Positions 32,793 through 40,730 of a stretch of 64,000 nt of DNA are shown here, piece by piece; positions within the stretch are counted from its first letter, which is position 1, and every line of letters starts with the position of its first letter. The notes below the pieces were generated by a model. That model was not told where the DNA came from. It ran no database searches and saw nothing but the letters and a program-made list of their open reading frames with translations. The stretch is from Kribbella catacumbae DSM 19601 (lineage in GTDB: Bacteria > Actinomycetota > Actinomycetes > Propionibacteriales > Kribbellaceae), in the NCBI RefSeq assembly GCF_000372465.1, contig NZ_AQUZ01000045.1:1-64000 (forward strand). Reading direction: 5' to 3'. The position numbers and the translations under genes are program-made.

Positions 32793-33431
32793 ATGCGGAT
32801 CACGGTGTTCGGAGCGACCGGGCGGATCGGGGCGGCGGCGGTTGAGCAGGCGCTCGAGGCGGGGCACAAGGTGGTCGCGGTGGTGCGCGCCACTGCGCAG
32901 TACGAGGTGACGCATCCGGCGCTCGAGGTGGTGAAGGTGTCTGGGCTGACGGCCGCGGCAGAGTTGCTTGGGGCAGTTGATGGAGCAGAGGCCGTGCTGT
33001 CGGGCGTCGGCCCGCGAGGGCGCAAGGACGGACCGGTCACGTCGACCGCGACCCGGGCGATCACGCAGGCGATGTGGGAGACCGGAGTACGCCGATACGT
33101 CGGTGTCAGCGCCGCACCGGTCGGCCCGGTGCCACCCGATGACAGCCTGGTCAACCGCAGGCTCATCCACCCGTTCTTCAGCTGGTTCCTGAAGGAGACC
33201 TACGCCGATCTCGCTTTGATGGAACGAGAACTGGCAAACACCGGCATCGAGTGGACCGTCGTCCGCCCACCCAAACTGGTCAGCAAGCCGGTCACCGGCA
33301 CCTACCGAACCGCCCTCGACGCCAACCTCCCACGCGGCCTGTCGATCTCCCGCGAAGACACCGCCCACCTCATGCTCTCCACCCTCACTGACCCGTCGAC
33401 GATCGGCCATCCGGTTGGGATCGCTTACTGA
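32793..33431 (+). CDS. NAD(P)-binding oxidoreductase of the atypical SDR (NmrA/BVR-B-like) type
   Basis: A 212-residue Rossmann protein. The dinucleotide-binding motif is ITVFGATGRIGAAAVEQAL at the N-terminus; AEAVLSGVGPRG, VRRYVGVSAAPVG and TGIEWTVVRPPKL follow in the order of atypical SDR or biliverdin-reductase-B-like proteins, which often lack the YxxxK pair. The end has SREDTAHLMLSTL. Its substrate is unknown. AGGAAAGGTGAGGGACG precedes the ATG. It shares one base with the DUF1772 gene and is followed by a MarR regulator, a common arrangement for stress-inducible oxidoreductases. Confidence 0.85.
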   Translation: MRITVFGATGRIGAAAVEQALEAGHKVVAVVRATAQYEVTHPALEVVKVSGLTAAAELLGAVDGAEAVLSGVGPRGRKDGPVTSTATRAITQAMWETGVRRYVGVSAAPVGPVPPDDSLVNRRLIHPFFSWFLKETYADLALMERELANTGIEWTVVRPPKLVSKPVTGTYRTALDANLPRGLSISREDTAHLMLSTLTDPSTIGHPVGIAY

Positions 33432-33871
33432 TGAGGCTCGTCCGCTTCGCCAACGTCTGGTTCGCCGGGCTGTTCGCCGGGTTCCTGCTGACGGTGCTGG
33501 TCTTCGAGCAGTCCTTGCGGCGCTTCGATGCGCAGATCTACACCCAGGTGCGCCAGGTGGAACTGGTCCGGCTGGACGGCCTCGCGAGTGTGACGTTGCT
33601 TCCGGCAATCATCACGACAGCAGTGCTGGTACTCCGGGCCAGGCGCGGGCCGGCGATGGTGGCGCTGGTGCTCCTGGCCGGGGTGTTCGTGCTGACGCTC
33701 GTCGTCAACCTCCCGATCAACTCCGACCAGGCCGACTGGGTGGTGGCGAATCCGCCGGCCGACTGGGCCGACGTTCGGGATCGGTGGCAGCTCGCGCATC
33801 TCGGCAGGACAGTTGCGGCGATGGTTGCGTTCGGCTTGCTTGTCGGCGTACGGGGCCGGTCTGCTGAGTAG
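33431..33871 (+). CDS. DUF1772 (anthrone oxygenase-like) membrane protein
   Basis: A 146-residue protein with four membrane helices: VWFAGLFAGFLLTVLVF, ASVTLLPAIITTAVLV, GPAMVALVLLAGVFVLTLVV and a last one in AAMVAFGLLVGV. The conserved polar patch LPINSDQADW and DVRDRWQLAHLGRT marks DUF1772, a family that includes fungal anthrone oxygenases. Its ATG overlaps the stop of the SDR gene by one base, so both are translated from one message. No substrate can be named from the sequence. Confidence 0.82.
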   Translation: MRLVRFANVWFAGLFAGFLLTVLVFEQSLRRFDAQIYTQVRQVELVRLDGLASVTLLPAIITTAVLVLRARRGPAMVALVLLAGVFVLTLVVNLPINSDQADWVVANPPADWADVRDRWQLAHLGRTVAAMVAFGLLVGVRGRSAE

Positions 33872-33872
33872 G

Positions 33873-33897
33873 GTGTTGTTCGGAGGTCGTACAACAC
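33873..33897 (+). promoter_or_regulatory. inverted repeat upstream of the MarR gene
   Basis: GTGTTGT (33873-33879) is the exact reverse complement of ACAACAC (33891-33897), with an 11-base spacer. It lies 15 bases before the MarR ATG and just after the DUF1772 stop, a typical place for an autoregulatory MarR operator. Confidence 0.6.
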
Positions 33898-33911
33898 GAG
33901 GAGCGCATTTT

Positions 33912-34400
33912 ATGAGTCCGGTAGCTTCTGATGATGCTCGGTGCCGGCGGCGGCTGGCGAACGAGATCAAGGACTCGTTGCGGGAGCTGAGCAATCAGTT
34001 GTCGTTGCTCAATCACCAGGTCGGCGCGCGTCTCGAGCTCAAGGACGCCGATCTGGACTGCCTGGATCTGATCAGCAGGCACGGGCCGATGAGCCCGAGT
34101 GCGGTGGCTCGACGGGCCGGGTTGCACCCGGCGACGATGACAGGCATCCTCGACCGTCTCCAGCGCGGCGGCTGGATCACCCGCGAACGCGATCCCGACG
34201 CCACCGATCGCCGCGCGGTCACGGTTCGCGCGCTCCGTGACCGCAGTGCCGAGGTCTTCCAGCTCTACGGTGGCATGAACACCAAGATGGACGAGCTCCT
34301 GGCCGGCTACACCGGGGCCGACCTGGAACTCCTGGTCGACTTTCTCCAACGCACGACGGCCGCCGGTCAGACCGCGACGAGCACTCTCGCCGAGGCCTGA
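33912..34400 (+). CDS. MarR family transcriptional regulator
   Basis: A 162-residue winged-helix regulator. The helix-turn-helix is LDLISRHGPMSPSAVARRAG and LHPATMTGILDRLQRGGWIT, and the wing is RERDPDATDRRAVTVRAL, where the D-x-R-R pattern is characteristic of MarR proteins. N- and C-terminal helices form the dimer interface. GAGGAG lies 9 bases before the ATG. It probably represses itself and the SDR/DUF1772 genes through the inverted repeats nearby; the ligand is unknown. It converges on the M6 protease gene with 14 bases between stops. Confidence 0.9.
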   Translation: MSPVASDDARCRRRLANEIKDSLRELSNQLSLLNHQVGARLELKDADLDCLDLISRHGPMSPSAVARRAGLHPATMTGILDRLQRGGWITRERDPDATDRRAVTVRALRDRSAEVFQLYGGMNTKMDELLAGYTGADLELLVDFLQRTTAAGQTATSTLAEA

Positions 34401-34414
34401 CCGACGGCACTTAG

Positions 34415-36550
34415 CTACCTCGCGATAGCCACGCAGGTGGTGGTGGCCTTCTTGGTGGGGTCGCTCTCGGAGGTTGCGGTGAGGGTGACCTTGGCGACCG
34501 GGGCGGCCTTGGTGGCGGCCTTGGCCTGGACAGGGATCTTGATCGTCGAGCCGGCCTTGGCGGTGGCCAGGGCGTTGGGGAGGCTGACTGTCCAGCCCGT
34601 GCCGACGATCTTGGTGGACAGGCGGTAGACGTCGTTGTCCAGGTACTTCGCGACATCCTCCGGGTGGGTGCCTTGCGGCGGAGCGGTCTTGCCGGTGTTG
34701 GTCAGCGGGAAGTCGCAGGTGCTGACGCCGTCACGACCCGCGAGGCCGACGGTCGGCAGCACCCGTACGCCGCGCTTCTGCGGCCCGGCGCCGTCGAGCG
34801 AGCGGATCGCCACCGTGTAGGAGAGTTCGCCCTCGCTGTTGCGGCGCATGTTGGTGACGTAGAAGTGCAACCGGTTCGCCTGGTCGACATACTCGTACTC
34901 GCTGCCCGAGTTGGTGCCCGCATGGAAGAGCGCGTCGGAGAGCTGGCGGTAGTCGCCGATCGTGATCGGGACCTTCGTACCGTCGGGGAGAACGTAGTCG
35001 GTCATCCCGATGTCCTGCGGGTTCGCGTCGATGACCCACTCGAACGGCGCCGCGTCCTGGTTCTTGGTCTTCGCCAGCAGTACGCCGGCGTCGGGGGTGA
35101 ACGAGTCGGTGCCGACCCGGTCGACGACCTCGACCGTGTAGTTGTTGTACCCACCGCCATCGCACATCGGGTTCGTCGTGACGTTGCAGGTGGGGGAGAG
35201 GTCCCCGGTGCCGAGCTGGATGTTGACGCCCGACAACCCGGTGGCGCCCGGCTGGATCGCCCGGGCGGTGACGTCGGCGACGACCAGACCCGACTGGGCG
35301 AGCGCCTCACGCGACAGGCGCAGTACGTTCTGCTCGTCGACCATCTGCAGCTTGATCTTGTTGCGCAGCATGTGTTGCGCACCCATCGACGCGCCACCGG
35401 TCGCCGGGATCATCCACCTGCTGTGTGGACCGCCGGGGCCGTTGAAGGTGCCGCGGCTGAGCATTTCCCAGATGCCGCTGTACGCGCGCCGCGGCGGTAC
35501 GCCGAACGGGTTGTTGTAGTTGTCGCCGATGCCGAGCACGTGGCTCAGTTCGTGCGCGAAGACCGACATGCCGGAGCTCTCGGCCTGGGTGGTCGAGCCG
35601 CCGCCCGCGTTGGGCCACAGCGTCGAGCCGGAGGCCCAGGAGGTCCAAGGGACGTAGCGGGTGAGCGACCAGTTCGGCAGCGCCGGGTCGGGCGGGCCGA
35701 AGGCGTCGGTGACGTCCTCCTTGGTCGGGAACTTCATCGGCCCGAACTCCTGCCAGGTGGACGACTCGTCCTGGCCGGCGCTCATGTAGAAGATGAAGTC
35801 GAACCCTGCCGGTACTTCGGCGCCGACGTCGGCGACCCAGGCGGCGCGGGCGTCGGTCCGCAGGTTCTTGTTGCAGGCGTCGCCCGCAGGGCAGGCGGTG
35901 CCGCCCTGGAACTCCATCGCATACTCATGCGACTTGCCCGGCATCTGATAGGCGCCGAAGGAGGTCAGCTCCACGCCGTACCGGCCGCCAGAGTCCTCCA
36001 TCCAGTACTCGTGGATGGTGTGCCCGCGATTCAGCGCGTTGGGCGTGTTCAGGAAGTCGCGGTAGAAGTCGGCGACCTGCGCACGCGGTACGCCGCTCGC
36101 CTCGGCACTCGGGTTGCCGAACACCGTGGAGCCCTTCGGCTGGGTGACGACGAACGGCTGGTTCGGGTAGTCGACGAGCACGAGCGCGCCCTTGAACGTC
36201 CGGACCGAACCCTTCTTGCTCGGGTCGGCCCAGTCGGTACCGGGCGGCTTCTTGTAATCGGCCCACGTCATGTGGTCCGGATTGACCCAGTTCTGAGGGT
36301 CGACGGGCGTGCCGAAGCCAGGCTGCGCGACTCGCTTTCCGGCGAACCCCTGCTCCTGCCACGGCTGCTGCTGCGGCCAGTGGTCGAACTGCCAGGGGTG
36401 GACGGGATCGGCCTGCGCGGCCGCCGGTACTGCGGCCGCGGCGGGGCGGGTCTCGTTGCCGGGTGCGGCGAAGGCGAGGCTTGGAATCGAGACGGCGGCC
36501 AGCAGTGCGGTCGCACGCAGGGCAAGACGGAACTTTCGTTGCTCAGACAC
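34415..36550 (-). CDS. secreted M6 family (immune inhibitor A-like) zinc metalloprotease
   Basis: A 711-residue exported protease. A signal peptide (LALRATALLAAVSIPSLAFA) is followed by a Pro/Ala/Gln-rich pro-region. The catalytic domain contains MSVFAHELSHVLGIGDNYN, the HExxH zinc site (here HELSH) with a downstream Asp, and SGIWEMLSRGTFNGPGG, the Met-turn region with WEMLS. C-terminal beta domains run to the end (VEVVDRVGTDSFTPDAGVLL, VSLPNALATAKAGSTIKIPV). M6 enzymes digest extracellular proteins. The start is a GTG without a strong ribosome site, so the exact N-terminus is uncertain by a few residues. Confidence 0.9.
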   Translation of the reverse strand: MSEQRKFRLALRATALLAAVSIPSLAFAAPGNETRPAAAAVPAAAQADPVHPWQFDHWPQQQPWQEQGFAGKRVAQPGFGTPVDPQNWVNPDHMTWADYKKPPGTDWADPSKKGSVRTFKGALVLVDYPNQPFVVTQPKGSTVFGNPSAEASGVPRAQVADFYRDFLNTPNALNRGHTIHEYWMEDSGGRYGVELTSFGAYQMPGKSHEYAMEFQGGTACPAGDACNKNLRTDARAAWVADVGAEVPAGFDFIFYMSAGQDESSTWQEFGPMKFPTKEDVTDAFGPPDPALPNWSLTRYVPWTSWASGSTLWPNAGGGSTTQAESSGMSVFAHELSHVLGIGDNYNNPFGVPPRRAYSGIWEMLSRGTFNGPGGPHSRWMIPATGGASMGAQHMLRNKIKLQMVDEQNVLRLSREALAQSGLVVADVTARAIQPGATGLSGVNIQLGTGDLSPTCNVTTNPMCDGGGYNNYTVEVVDRVGTDSFTPDAGVLLAKTKNQDAAPFEWVIDANPQDIGMTDYVLPDGTKVPITIGDYRQLSDALFHAGTNSGSEYEYVDQANRLHFYVTNMRRNSEGELSYTVAIRSLDGAGPQKRGVRVLPTVGLAGRDGVSTCDFPLTNTGKTAPPQGTHPEDVAKYLDNDVYRLSTKIVGTGWTVSLPNALATAKAGSTIKIPVQAKAATKAAPVAKVTLTATSESDPTKKATTTCVAIAR

Positions 36551-36709
36551 AGGCGGGGTCCGATTCGACGAAGGAAACCTACGGGTGCTTCAGCATGCCT
36601 CATCCGGTGCCCGTGCGCCCAGCCGGATTTCCCTTGATTTCGCCGAAAAGACGGCACGGGGCGGCGGAAGTGGCCTCCGCAGAGTGGTTGCCGAGGGCAA
36701 CGGACCGCT

Positions 36710-36782
36710 GTGCATACCTCGCTCACCGCGGCAAGCGCTTACCCCGGCGTGTCGGGGTGGTGGTGCGAGGCCGTGTATGCGT
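36710..36782 (+). repeat. diverged dispersed repeat, copy B
   Basis: Shares GTGCATACC, CGCTT, GTGTCGGGG and CGAGG-CGTG blocks in the same order with 16499-16570. The function is unknown. Confidence 0.45.
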
Positions 36783-36886
36783 GGCGGTTCGGCAGGCCGG
36801 ACCCCGTCGCGGCGCAACAGGCGCGTTGGCCGAGACGGTGCTGTTCCGCTGACCCAGTACCCCGGCCTCGATCACCATGAGATGAG

Positions 36887-36894
36887 TGTATACA
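36887..36894 (+). promoter_or_regulatory. TGTATACA palindrome upstream of the SSADH gene
   Basis: The eight-base palindrome sits in an AT-rich patch about 65 bases before the dehydrogenase start. GntR-type regulators often bind TGTATACA-like sites, but no such regulator is adjacent. The assignment is tentative. Confidence 0.35.
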
Positions 36895-36958
36895 GTATGT
36901 GGTCGAGCGGATAGCCTGGCGGAGACGCAGTGCCAAGAGGACGGAGGGCTCGTTCCCC

Positions 36959-38317
36959 ATGTACGCAGTCACGAACCCGGCGACGGGCGAACTGATCGAA
37001 GAAGTCCCGAACGCGACGGCCGAGGAGGTGCAGGCGGCGATCGAGCGGGTGCACGGTGGGTACCGGGCCTGGCGGCGCCGGAGCGTCGCCGAGCGGGCCG
37101 CGATCGTCAAGCGGGCGGCGGTCCTGTTCGCCGAGCGTGCCGACGAGCTCGCCGCGATCATGACCCTGGAGATGGGCAAGCGGATCAACGAGGGCCGCGG
37201 CGAGGTCGGCATCGTGGTCGACATCTTCAACTACTACGCCGACAACGGCCCGGCGCTGCTGGCCGACGAGCCGGTCGCGATCAAGGGCGGCCAGGCGGTC
37301 ATCACCAAGGGGCCGATCGGCCCGCTGCTCGGCATCATGCCGTGGAACTTTCCCTGCTACCAGGTCGCCCGCTTCGTCGCGCCGAACCTGGTCCTGGGCA
37401 ACACGATCCTGCTCAAGCACGCCTCGATCTGCCCGCGCTCGGCCGCGGCGATCGAGTCCGTACTGCGCGACGCCGGCGTACCGGACGACGTCTATGTCAA
37501 CACCTTCGCGTCGTCGCGGCAGATCCCGGCGATCCTGGCCGACCCCCGGATCCAGGGCGTCTCGCTGACCGGCAGCGAGCAGGCCGGCATCTCGGTCGCC
37601 GCCGAGGCGGGCAAGAACCTGAAGAAGACGGTGCTGGAGCTCGGCGGGTCCGACCCGCTGATCGTGCTCGACACCGACGACATGGATGAGACGGTCAAGG
37701 CCACCGCGACCGCCCGGATGCGGAACTGCGGCCAGTCCTGCAACGCGCCGAAGCGGATGATCGTGCTCGCCGACCTGTACGACGAGTTCGTCGACAAGCT
37801 CACCAAGCGCGTCGCCGACTTCTACCTCCCCGGCGACCCGGCCGACCCGGCGACCAAGCTGCCCCCGCTGGCGTCGATCGCCGCCGCTGACGAGGTAGCC
37901 GAGCAGGTCGAACGCGCAGTACGGCAGGGTGCGACGCTGCGCACCGGGGGTCAGCGGATCGAGCCCGGCGCGTACCTCGAAGCGACCGTGCTGACCGACG
38001 TCACGCCGGAGATGGATGCGTACTACGAGGAGATCTTCGGGCCGGTCGTCATCGTCTTCAAGGCCGAGACCGACGAGGAGGCGATCGCGATCGCGAACGA
38101 CTCGCCGTTCGGCCTCGGCGCGAGCGTCTTCGGTACCGACCCGATCCGCAATCGCCAGGTCGCGGACCAGATCGAGTCGGGGATGGTCTACATGAACAGC
38201 GCCGGCGGGTCTCAGGCCGACCTGCCGTTCGGTGGCATCAAGCGCTCCGGCATGGGGCGCGAACTCGGCCCGGCCGGCATCGAGGAGTTCATGAACAAGA
38301 AGTCGATCCGGCTCTGA
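36959..38317 (+). CDS. NAD(P)-dependent succinate-semialdehyde dehydrogenase-type aldehyde dehydrogenase
   Basis: A 452-residue cytoplasmic aldehyde dehydrogenase. The family residues are present: the Asn in IMPWNFPCYQVARF, the general-base Glu E227 in LELGGSDPLIV and the nucleophile C261 in NCGQSCNAPKRM. LEMGKRINEGRGEV and PFGGIKRSGMGRELGPAGI are typical of the GabD/succinate-semialdehyde group, though other short aldehydes are possible substrates. GGAGGG lies 10 bases before the ATG at 36959; an upstream GTG at 36899 lies in the promoter and is rejected. It is 452 residues long, as usual for this subfamily. No GABA transaminase is adjacent. Confidence 0.93.
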   Translation: MYAVTNPATGELIEEVPNATAEEVQAAIERVHGGYRAWRRRSVAERAAIVKRAAVLFAERADELAAIMTLEMGKRINEGRGEVGIVVDIFNYYADNGPALLADEPVAIKGGQAVITKGPIGPLLGIMPWNFPCYQVARFVAPNLVLGNTILLKHASICPRSAAAIESVLRDAGVPDDVYVNTFASSRQIPAILADPRIQGVSLTGSEQAGISVAAEAGKNLKKTVLELGGSDPLIVLDTDDMDETVKATATARMRNCGQSCNAPKRMIVLADLYDEFVDKLTKRVADFYLPGDPADPATKLPPLASIAAADEVAEQVERAVRQGATLRTGGQRIEPGAYLEATVLTDVTPEMDAYYEEIFGPVVIVFKAETDEEAIAIANDSPFGLGASVFGTDPIRNRQVADQIESGMVYMNSAGGSQADLPFGGIKRSGMGRELGPAGIEEFMNKKSIRL

Positions 38318-38344
38318 GGGTCGCGCCTGGTTAGGGTTGCCGGC

Positions 38345-39004
38345 GTGAACACAGTGAGGGCTTCCCATATCGTCTGGGACTGGAACGGCACGCTGCTGCA
38401 CGACAACTCGGTCGTGCTCGCAGCGGTCAACGAGGTCTGCGCAGCCTTCGGGCGGGCGCCGTTGCGGTGGGAGGAATGGCAGGAGTTCTACTCGCGACCG
38501 GTGCGCGCCTGTTACGAGCGGATGCTGGACCAGCCGCTGAATGACGAGGACTGGGCTCGGGTCGATCGGCTGTACCACGACCGGTACGACCTGCTGCTGC
38601 ACACGAGCGGCCTGGCGCCCGGCGTACCGGATGAGCTGGTGGCGTGGCGCGACGGCGGCCGGACCCAGTCCCTGCTGTCGATGTGGTTCCACTCCCGCCT
38701 AGTCCCGACCGTGGCCGGCCACGACCTCACCGACCTCTTCCAGCGCATCGACGGCCTCCCCGGCGACCTGGGCGGCGACTCCAAAACCGACCACCTCATC
38801 CGCCACCTAGAGGCCCAACACCTCAACCCGTCCGACGTCGTCATCATCGGAGACGTAGTAGACGACGCTCTCGCCGCCACCGCCATCGGCGCCCCCTGCA
38901 TCCTCGTAGCGACCGGCGCCATGACCCGCCATTCCCTCGAAGCCACCGGCACCCCAGTAGCAGCCACAATCACCGAGGCCATGCAGTACGTCGTACCAGC
39001 CTGA
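38345..39004 (+). CDS. HAD family hydrolase
   Basis: A 219-residue phosphatase-like protein of the HAD superfamily. Motif I is HIVWDWNGTLLHDN with DWNGT in place of DxDGT, so the nucleophile Asp is kept but the second is Asn-shifted (D-W-N). Motif III is probably the Lys in GGDSKTDHLI and motif IV IIGDVVDDALAA. Residues 20-90 form the helical cap. It resembles PGP-like phosphoglycolate phosphatases but the substrate is unknown. The GTG start has TAGGGT 7 bases upstream and no ribosome site, so the message is probably leaderless. A strong terminator follows. Confidence 0.85.
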   Translation: MNTVRASHIVWDWNGTLLHDNSVVLAAVNEVCAAFGRAPLRWEEWQEFYSRPVRACYERMLDQPLNDEDWARVDRLYHDRYDLLLHTSGLAPGVPDELVAWRDGGRTQSLLSMWFHSRLVPTVAGHDLTDLFQRIDGLPGDLGGDSKTDHLIRHLEAQHLNPSDVVIIGDVVDDALAATAIGAPCILVATGAMTRHSLEATGTPVAATITEAMQYVVPA

Positions 39005-39014
39005 CTGGAACGAC

Positions 39015-39049
39015 GAACGGGCCGCGAGCGGAGTGCTCGCGGCCCGTTC
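39015..39049. terminator. bidirectional hairpin between HAD and antitoxin-like genes
   Basis: GAACGGGCCGCGAGC (39015-39029) pairs perfectly with 39035-39049 around a five-base loop (GGAGT). It lies between two convergent genes, 11 bases from each stop. Confidence 0.85.
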
Positions 39050-39059
39050 CAGCAGGAAT

Positions 39060-39266
39060 TCAGCTGTTGATGTCGTCGTCCTGGCCGTCTAGGGAGTCGA
39101 GGCGGTCTTTTGCCTGGTCCATGCCCTGGTCGATCTTCTCGGAGTGCTCGCCGCCGGTCTTCTCGTCGATCATGCCGCCGGCCTTGTCGAGGCCCTCGCT
39201 GACCTTGTCGCCGTGGTCGTCGACCGCGTCGGTCGCCTTGTCCTTGAAACTGTCGAAGACACCCAT
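39060..39266 (-). CDS. Rv0909-type antitoxin-like / CsbD-like small acidic protein
   Basis: A 68-residue, highly charged protein: MGVFDSFKDKATDAVDDHGD, then KVSEGLDKAGGMIDEKTGG and KIDQGMDQAKDRLDSLDGQDD. The repeated amphipathic helices match the small actinobacterial family annotated as antitoxin after M. tuberculosis Rv0909. No toxin gene (an Rv0910-like START-domain protein) lies beside it, so the antitoxin label should be taken with care; an unstructured stress protein is an alternative. AAAGGA lies 9 bases before the ATG. Confidence 0.75.
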   Translation of the reverse strand: MGVFDSFKDKATDAVDDHGDKVSEGLDKAGGMIDEKTGGEHSEKIDQGMDQAKDRLDSLDGQDDDINS

Positions 39267-39366
39267 GTCGCCGTCGTCCTTTCATCGGAGTCGAGCGTCT
39301 CGCGGCCAGCGCCCCCTCCGCAGGGCGGCGGCGTTCCGCTGACGCTCCGTACCCGGGCCATGTGCC

Positions 39367-39407
39367 CCTCCCGGAGGTTGCCAAACGCAACGGCTACCTC
39401 CGGGAGG
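39367..39407 (-). terminator. hairpin terminator after the snapalysin gene
   Basis: CCTCCCGGAGGT (39367-39378) pairs perfectly with ACCTCCGGGAGG (39396-39407), a 12-base stem; TGCC and GGCT can add inner pairs. It begins 13 bases past the stop of the leftward protease gene. Confidence 0.75.
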
Positions 39408-39420
39408 TTCGAGCGACCCG

Positions 39421-40053
39421 TCAGCCGTTCGCCCAGAGGCGGTCGACGCGGCTGGATTCGGTGGAGTTCGGGTACGGGTTGGTGCAGGACGGGCCGGGGC
39501 CGCCGCCCGACATCAGTTCGCTGCACGGACCGGAGTAGTGGTCGGGGAGTCCGAGCACGTGGCCGGTTTCGTGGGCGGTGATCCGGGTGGAGTCGTACAC
39601 CTGGGCCTGGCGGTAGTCGATGAAGATGTAGCCGCGCCCGTGGCCGTCCGTGGAGGCGTACGACCCGCGCGAGCTGTTGCCTTCGCGGTAGTAGAAGTCG
39701 TAGTTGCTGCCCTGGACCAGCGTCACGTTGTTGGTCGCGTTGTTCCAGATCTGCGTACTGCGGGAGATCTGGGTCGCGAAACTCGGCGCCCGGCTGGCGC
39801 TGTAGACGACCGTGACGGCGGCCAACGGGTTGCCGGCCTTGGCCCGCTTGGCCTCGGCGGACTTCATCACGGCTTGGTAGAAGGCCTTGGTCGCGGCCTC
39901 GTCTTGCGGCGAGCCGGTGTAGGTGGAGACGAACGAAGTACCGGACTCGGTGGCGGGAGCCGGTACTGCGGCCGCCGTGCCGGCGGATGCTGCGGGGACG
40001 GCCAGTGCAACTGCTGCGGCGATTCCTGCGAGGGCAGGCAGAACTCGGGACAT
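39421..40053 (-). CDS. snapalysin (M7) family secreted zinc metalloprotease
   Basis: A 210-residue exported protease. A signal peptide (LPALAGIAAAVALAVPAASA) leads into a short propeptide, and the mature enzyme starts near VTVVYSASRAPSFATQIS. The active site is ITAHETGHVLGLPDHYSGPC, the HExxHxxGxxD zinc motif in which the Asp is the third ligand, as in snapalysin. Two Cys pairs (GPCSELMSGG and PSCTNPYPNS) likely form a disulphide. The ATG at 40053 follows GGGAGTGAGG by 6 bases; a GTG at 40065 would sit within that site. In streptomycetes such genes often have a LysR neighbour, absent here. Confidence 0.9.
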   Translation of the reverse strand: MSRVLPALAGIAAAVALAVPAASAGTAAAVPAPATESGTSFVSTYTGSPQDEAATKAFYQAVMKSAEAKRAKAGNPLAAVTVVYSASRAPSFATQISRSTQIWNNATNNVTLVQGSNYDFYYREGNSSRGSYASTDGHGRGYIFIDYRQAQVYDSTRITAHETGHVLGLPDHYSGPCSELMSGGGPGPSCTNPYPNSTESSRVDRLWANG

Positions 40054-40303
40054 GCGGAGCCTCACTCCCTGGGCGGTGGCGGAAAGCGATCAGTGCCTCA
40101 CTGTTCGCAACTGAAAAGGATGCTGGCACCGGCCTGGGTTTTCCGCACCAGGACAGCAAATACACAGGGGTTAACCTTCGCTCCCTGGCTCCTTACTCTC
40201 GGTGAAAAGTTACCAACTATCACCGTGAGTTGTATATATCCCACTCTCTGCGAGGTATAAGGGTGACGAATGGGTCGAACCGCCCCTTGACCTAGGAGGA
40301 GTT

Positions 40304-40717
40304 ATGGCTGGACTGCGTGGAGAAGTCTCATGGTTCTGTTGCGGCAACGCATGGGGACCCTGTGGAACCGCCGGGCACGGCGCCTGCGGTACCTGCAACT
40401 CGGGGAGTTGGCAGCACGCTTGGACCAACACGTCCGACGCCTGCTACGCGATCACCCGTCCGGACCGGTGTGGGATCACCGGCGTCTCCCGGCGTACCTG
40501 CGGCTTCAGGCACGCCACCACCAACCTGTGCAACGGCGCACGAGTGGTCACCACGATCGCGGACTGCGGACCGCAGACCGATCTGTTCTGCGGCGAGCGA
40601 GCCTGCTGCGGCGGCACTTGCGCCTCCAACCGGGTGATCGATCTGACCCCGGCGGCGTTCAGTGCGATCGGGAGTCTGAACGCCGGACTCATCCCGTGCA
40701 ACGTAGAAGCCGGCTGA
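40304..40717 (+). CDS. cysteine-rich double-psi beta-barrel (RlpA/barwin-like) protein without signal peptide
   Basis: A 137-residue protein with 15 cysteines. The first half is Cys/Gly-rich (WFCCGNAWGPCGTAGHGACG, TCNSGSW), and the second half has the barrel pattern of RlpA and barwin proteins: RCGITG, NLCNGARVVTTIADCGP and VIDLTPAAFSAIGSLNAGLI with PCNVE. AGGAGGAG lies 5 bases before the ATG and no upstream in-frame start exists, so there is no signal peptide, which is odd for a protein likely to need seven disulphides. The next genes encode a Tat-type secreted protein and a MauE-like redox protein, hinting at assisted export or oxidation. Function unknown. Confidence 0.8.
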   Translation: MAGLRGEVSWFCCGNAWGPCGTAGHGACGTCNSGSWQHAWTNTSDACYAITRPDRCGITGVSRRTCGFRHATTNLCNGARVVTTIADCGPQTDLFCGERACCGGTCASNRVIDLTPAAFSAIGSLNAGLIPCNVEAG

Positions 40718-40730
40718 GGGGGACTGACTG

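Larger units (their letters stand above)
36551..36958. other. gene-free gap between M6 protease and SSADH genes
   Basis: About 400 bases between divergent genes. Frames here give only Arg/Pro-rich shadows. It holds a short hairpin GTTGCC-GAG-GGCAAC (36688-36702), copy B of a dispersed repeat (36710-36782) and an AT-rich patch with TGTATACA (36887-36894) that probably belongs to the dehydrogenase promoter. Confidence 0.6.

Noticed and set aside
39060..39266. Complete toxin-antitoxin module
   Set aside because: Only the antitoxin-like small protein is present; neighbours are a HAD hydrolase and a snapalysin, neither a toxin.
40304..40717. Methylamine dehydrogenase light chain (MauA), suggested by many Cys and a MauE neighbour
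   Set aside because: The quinone-forming Trp pair and MauA cysteine spacing are not seen; the second half fits a double-psi beta-barrel instead, and no MauB gene is present.
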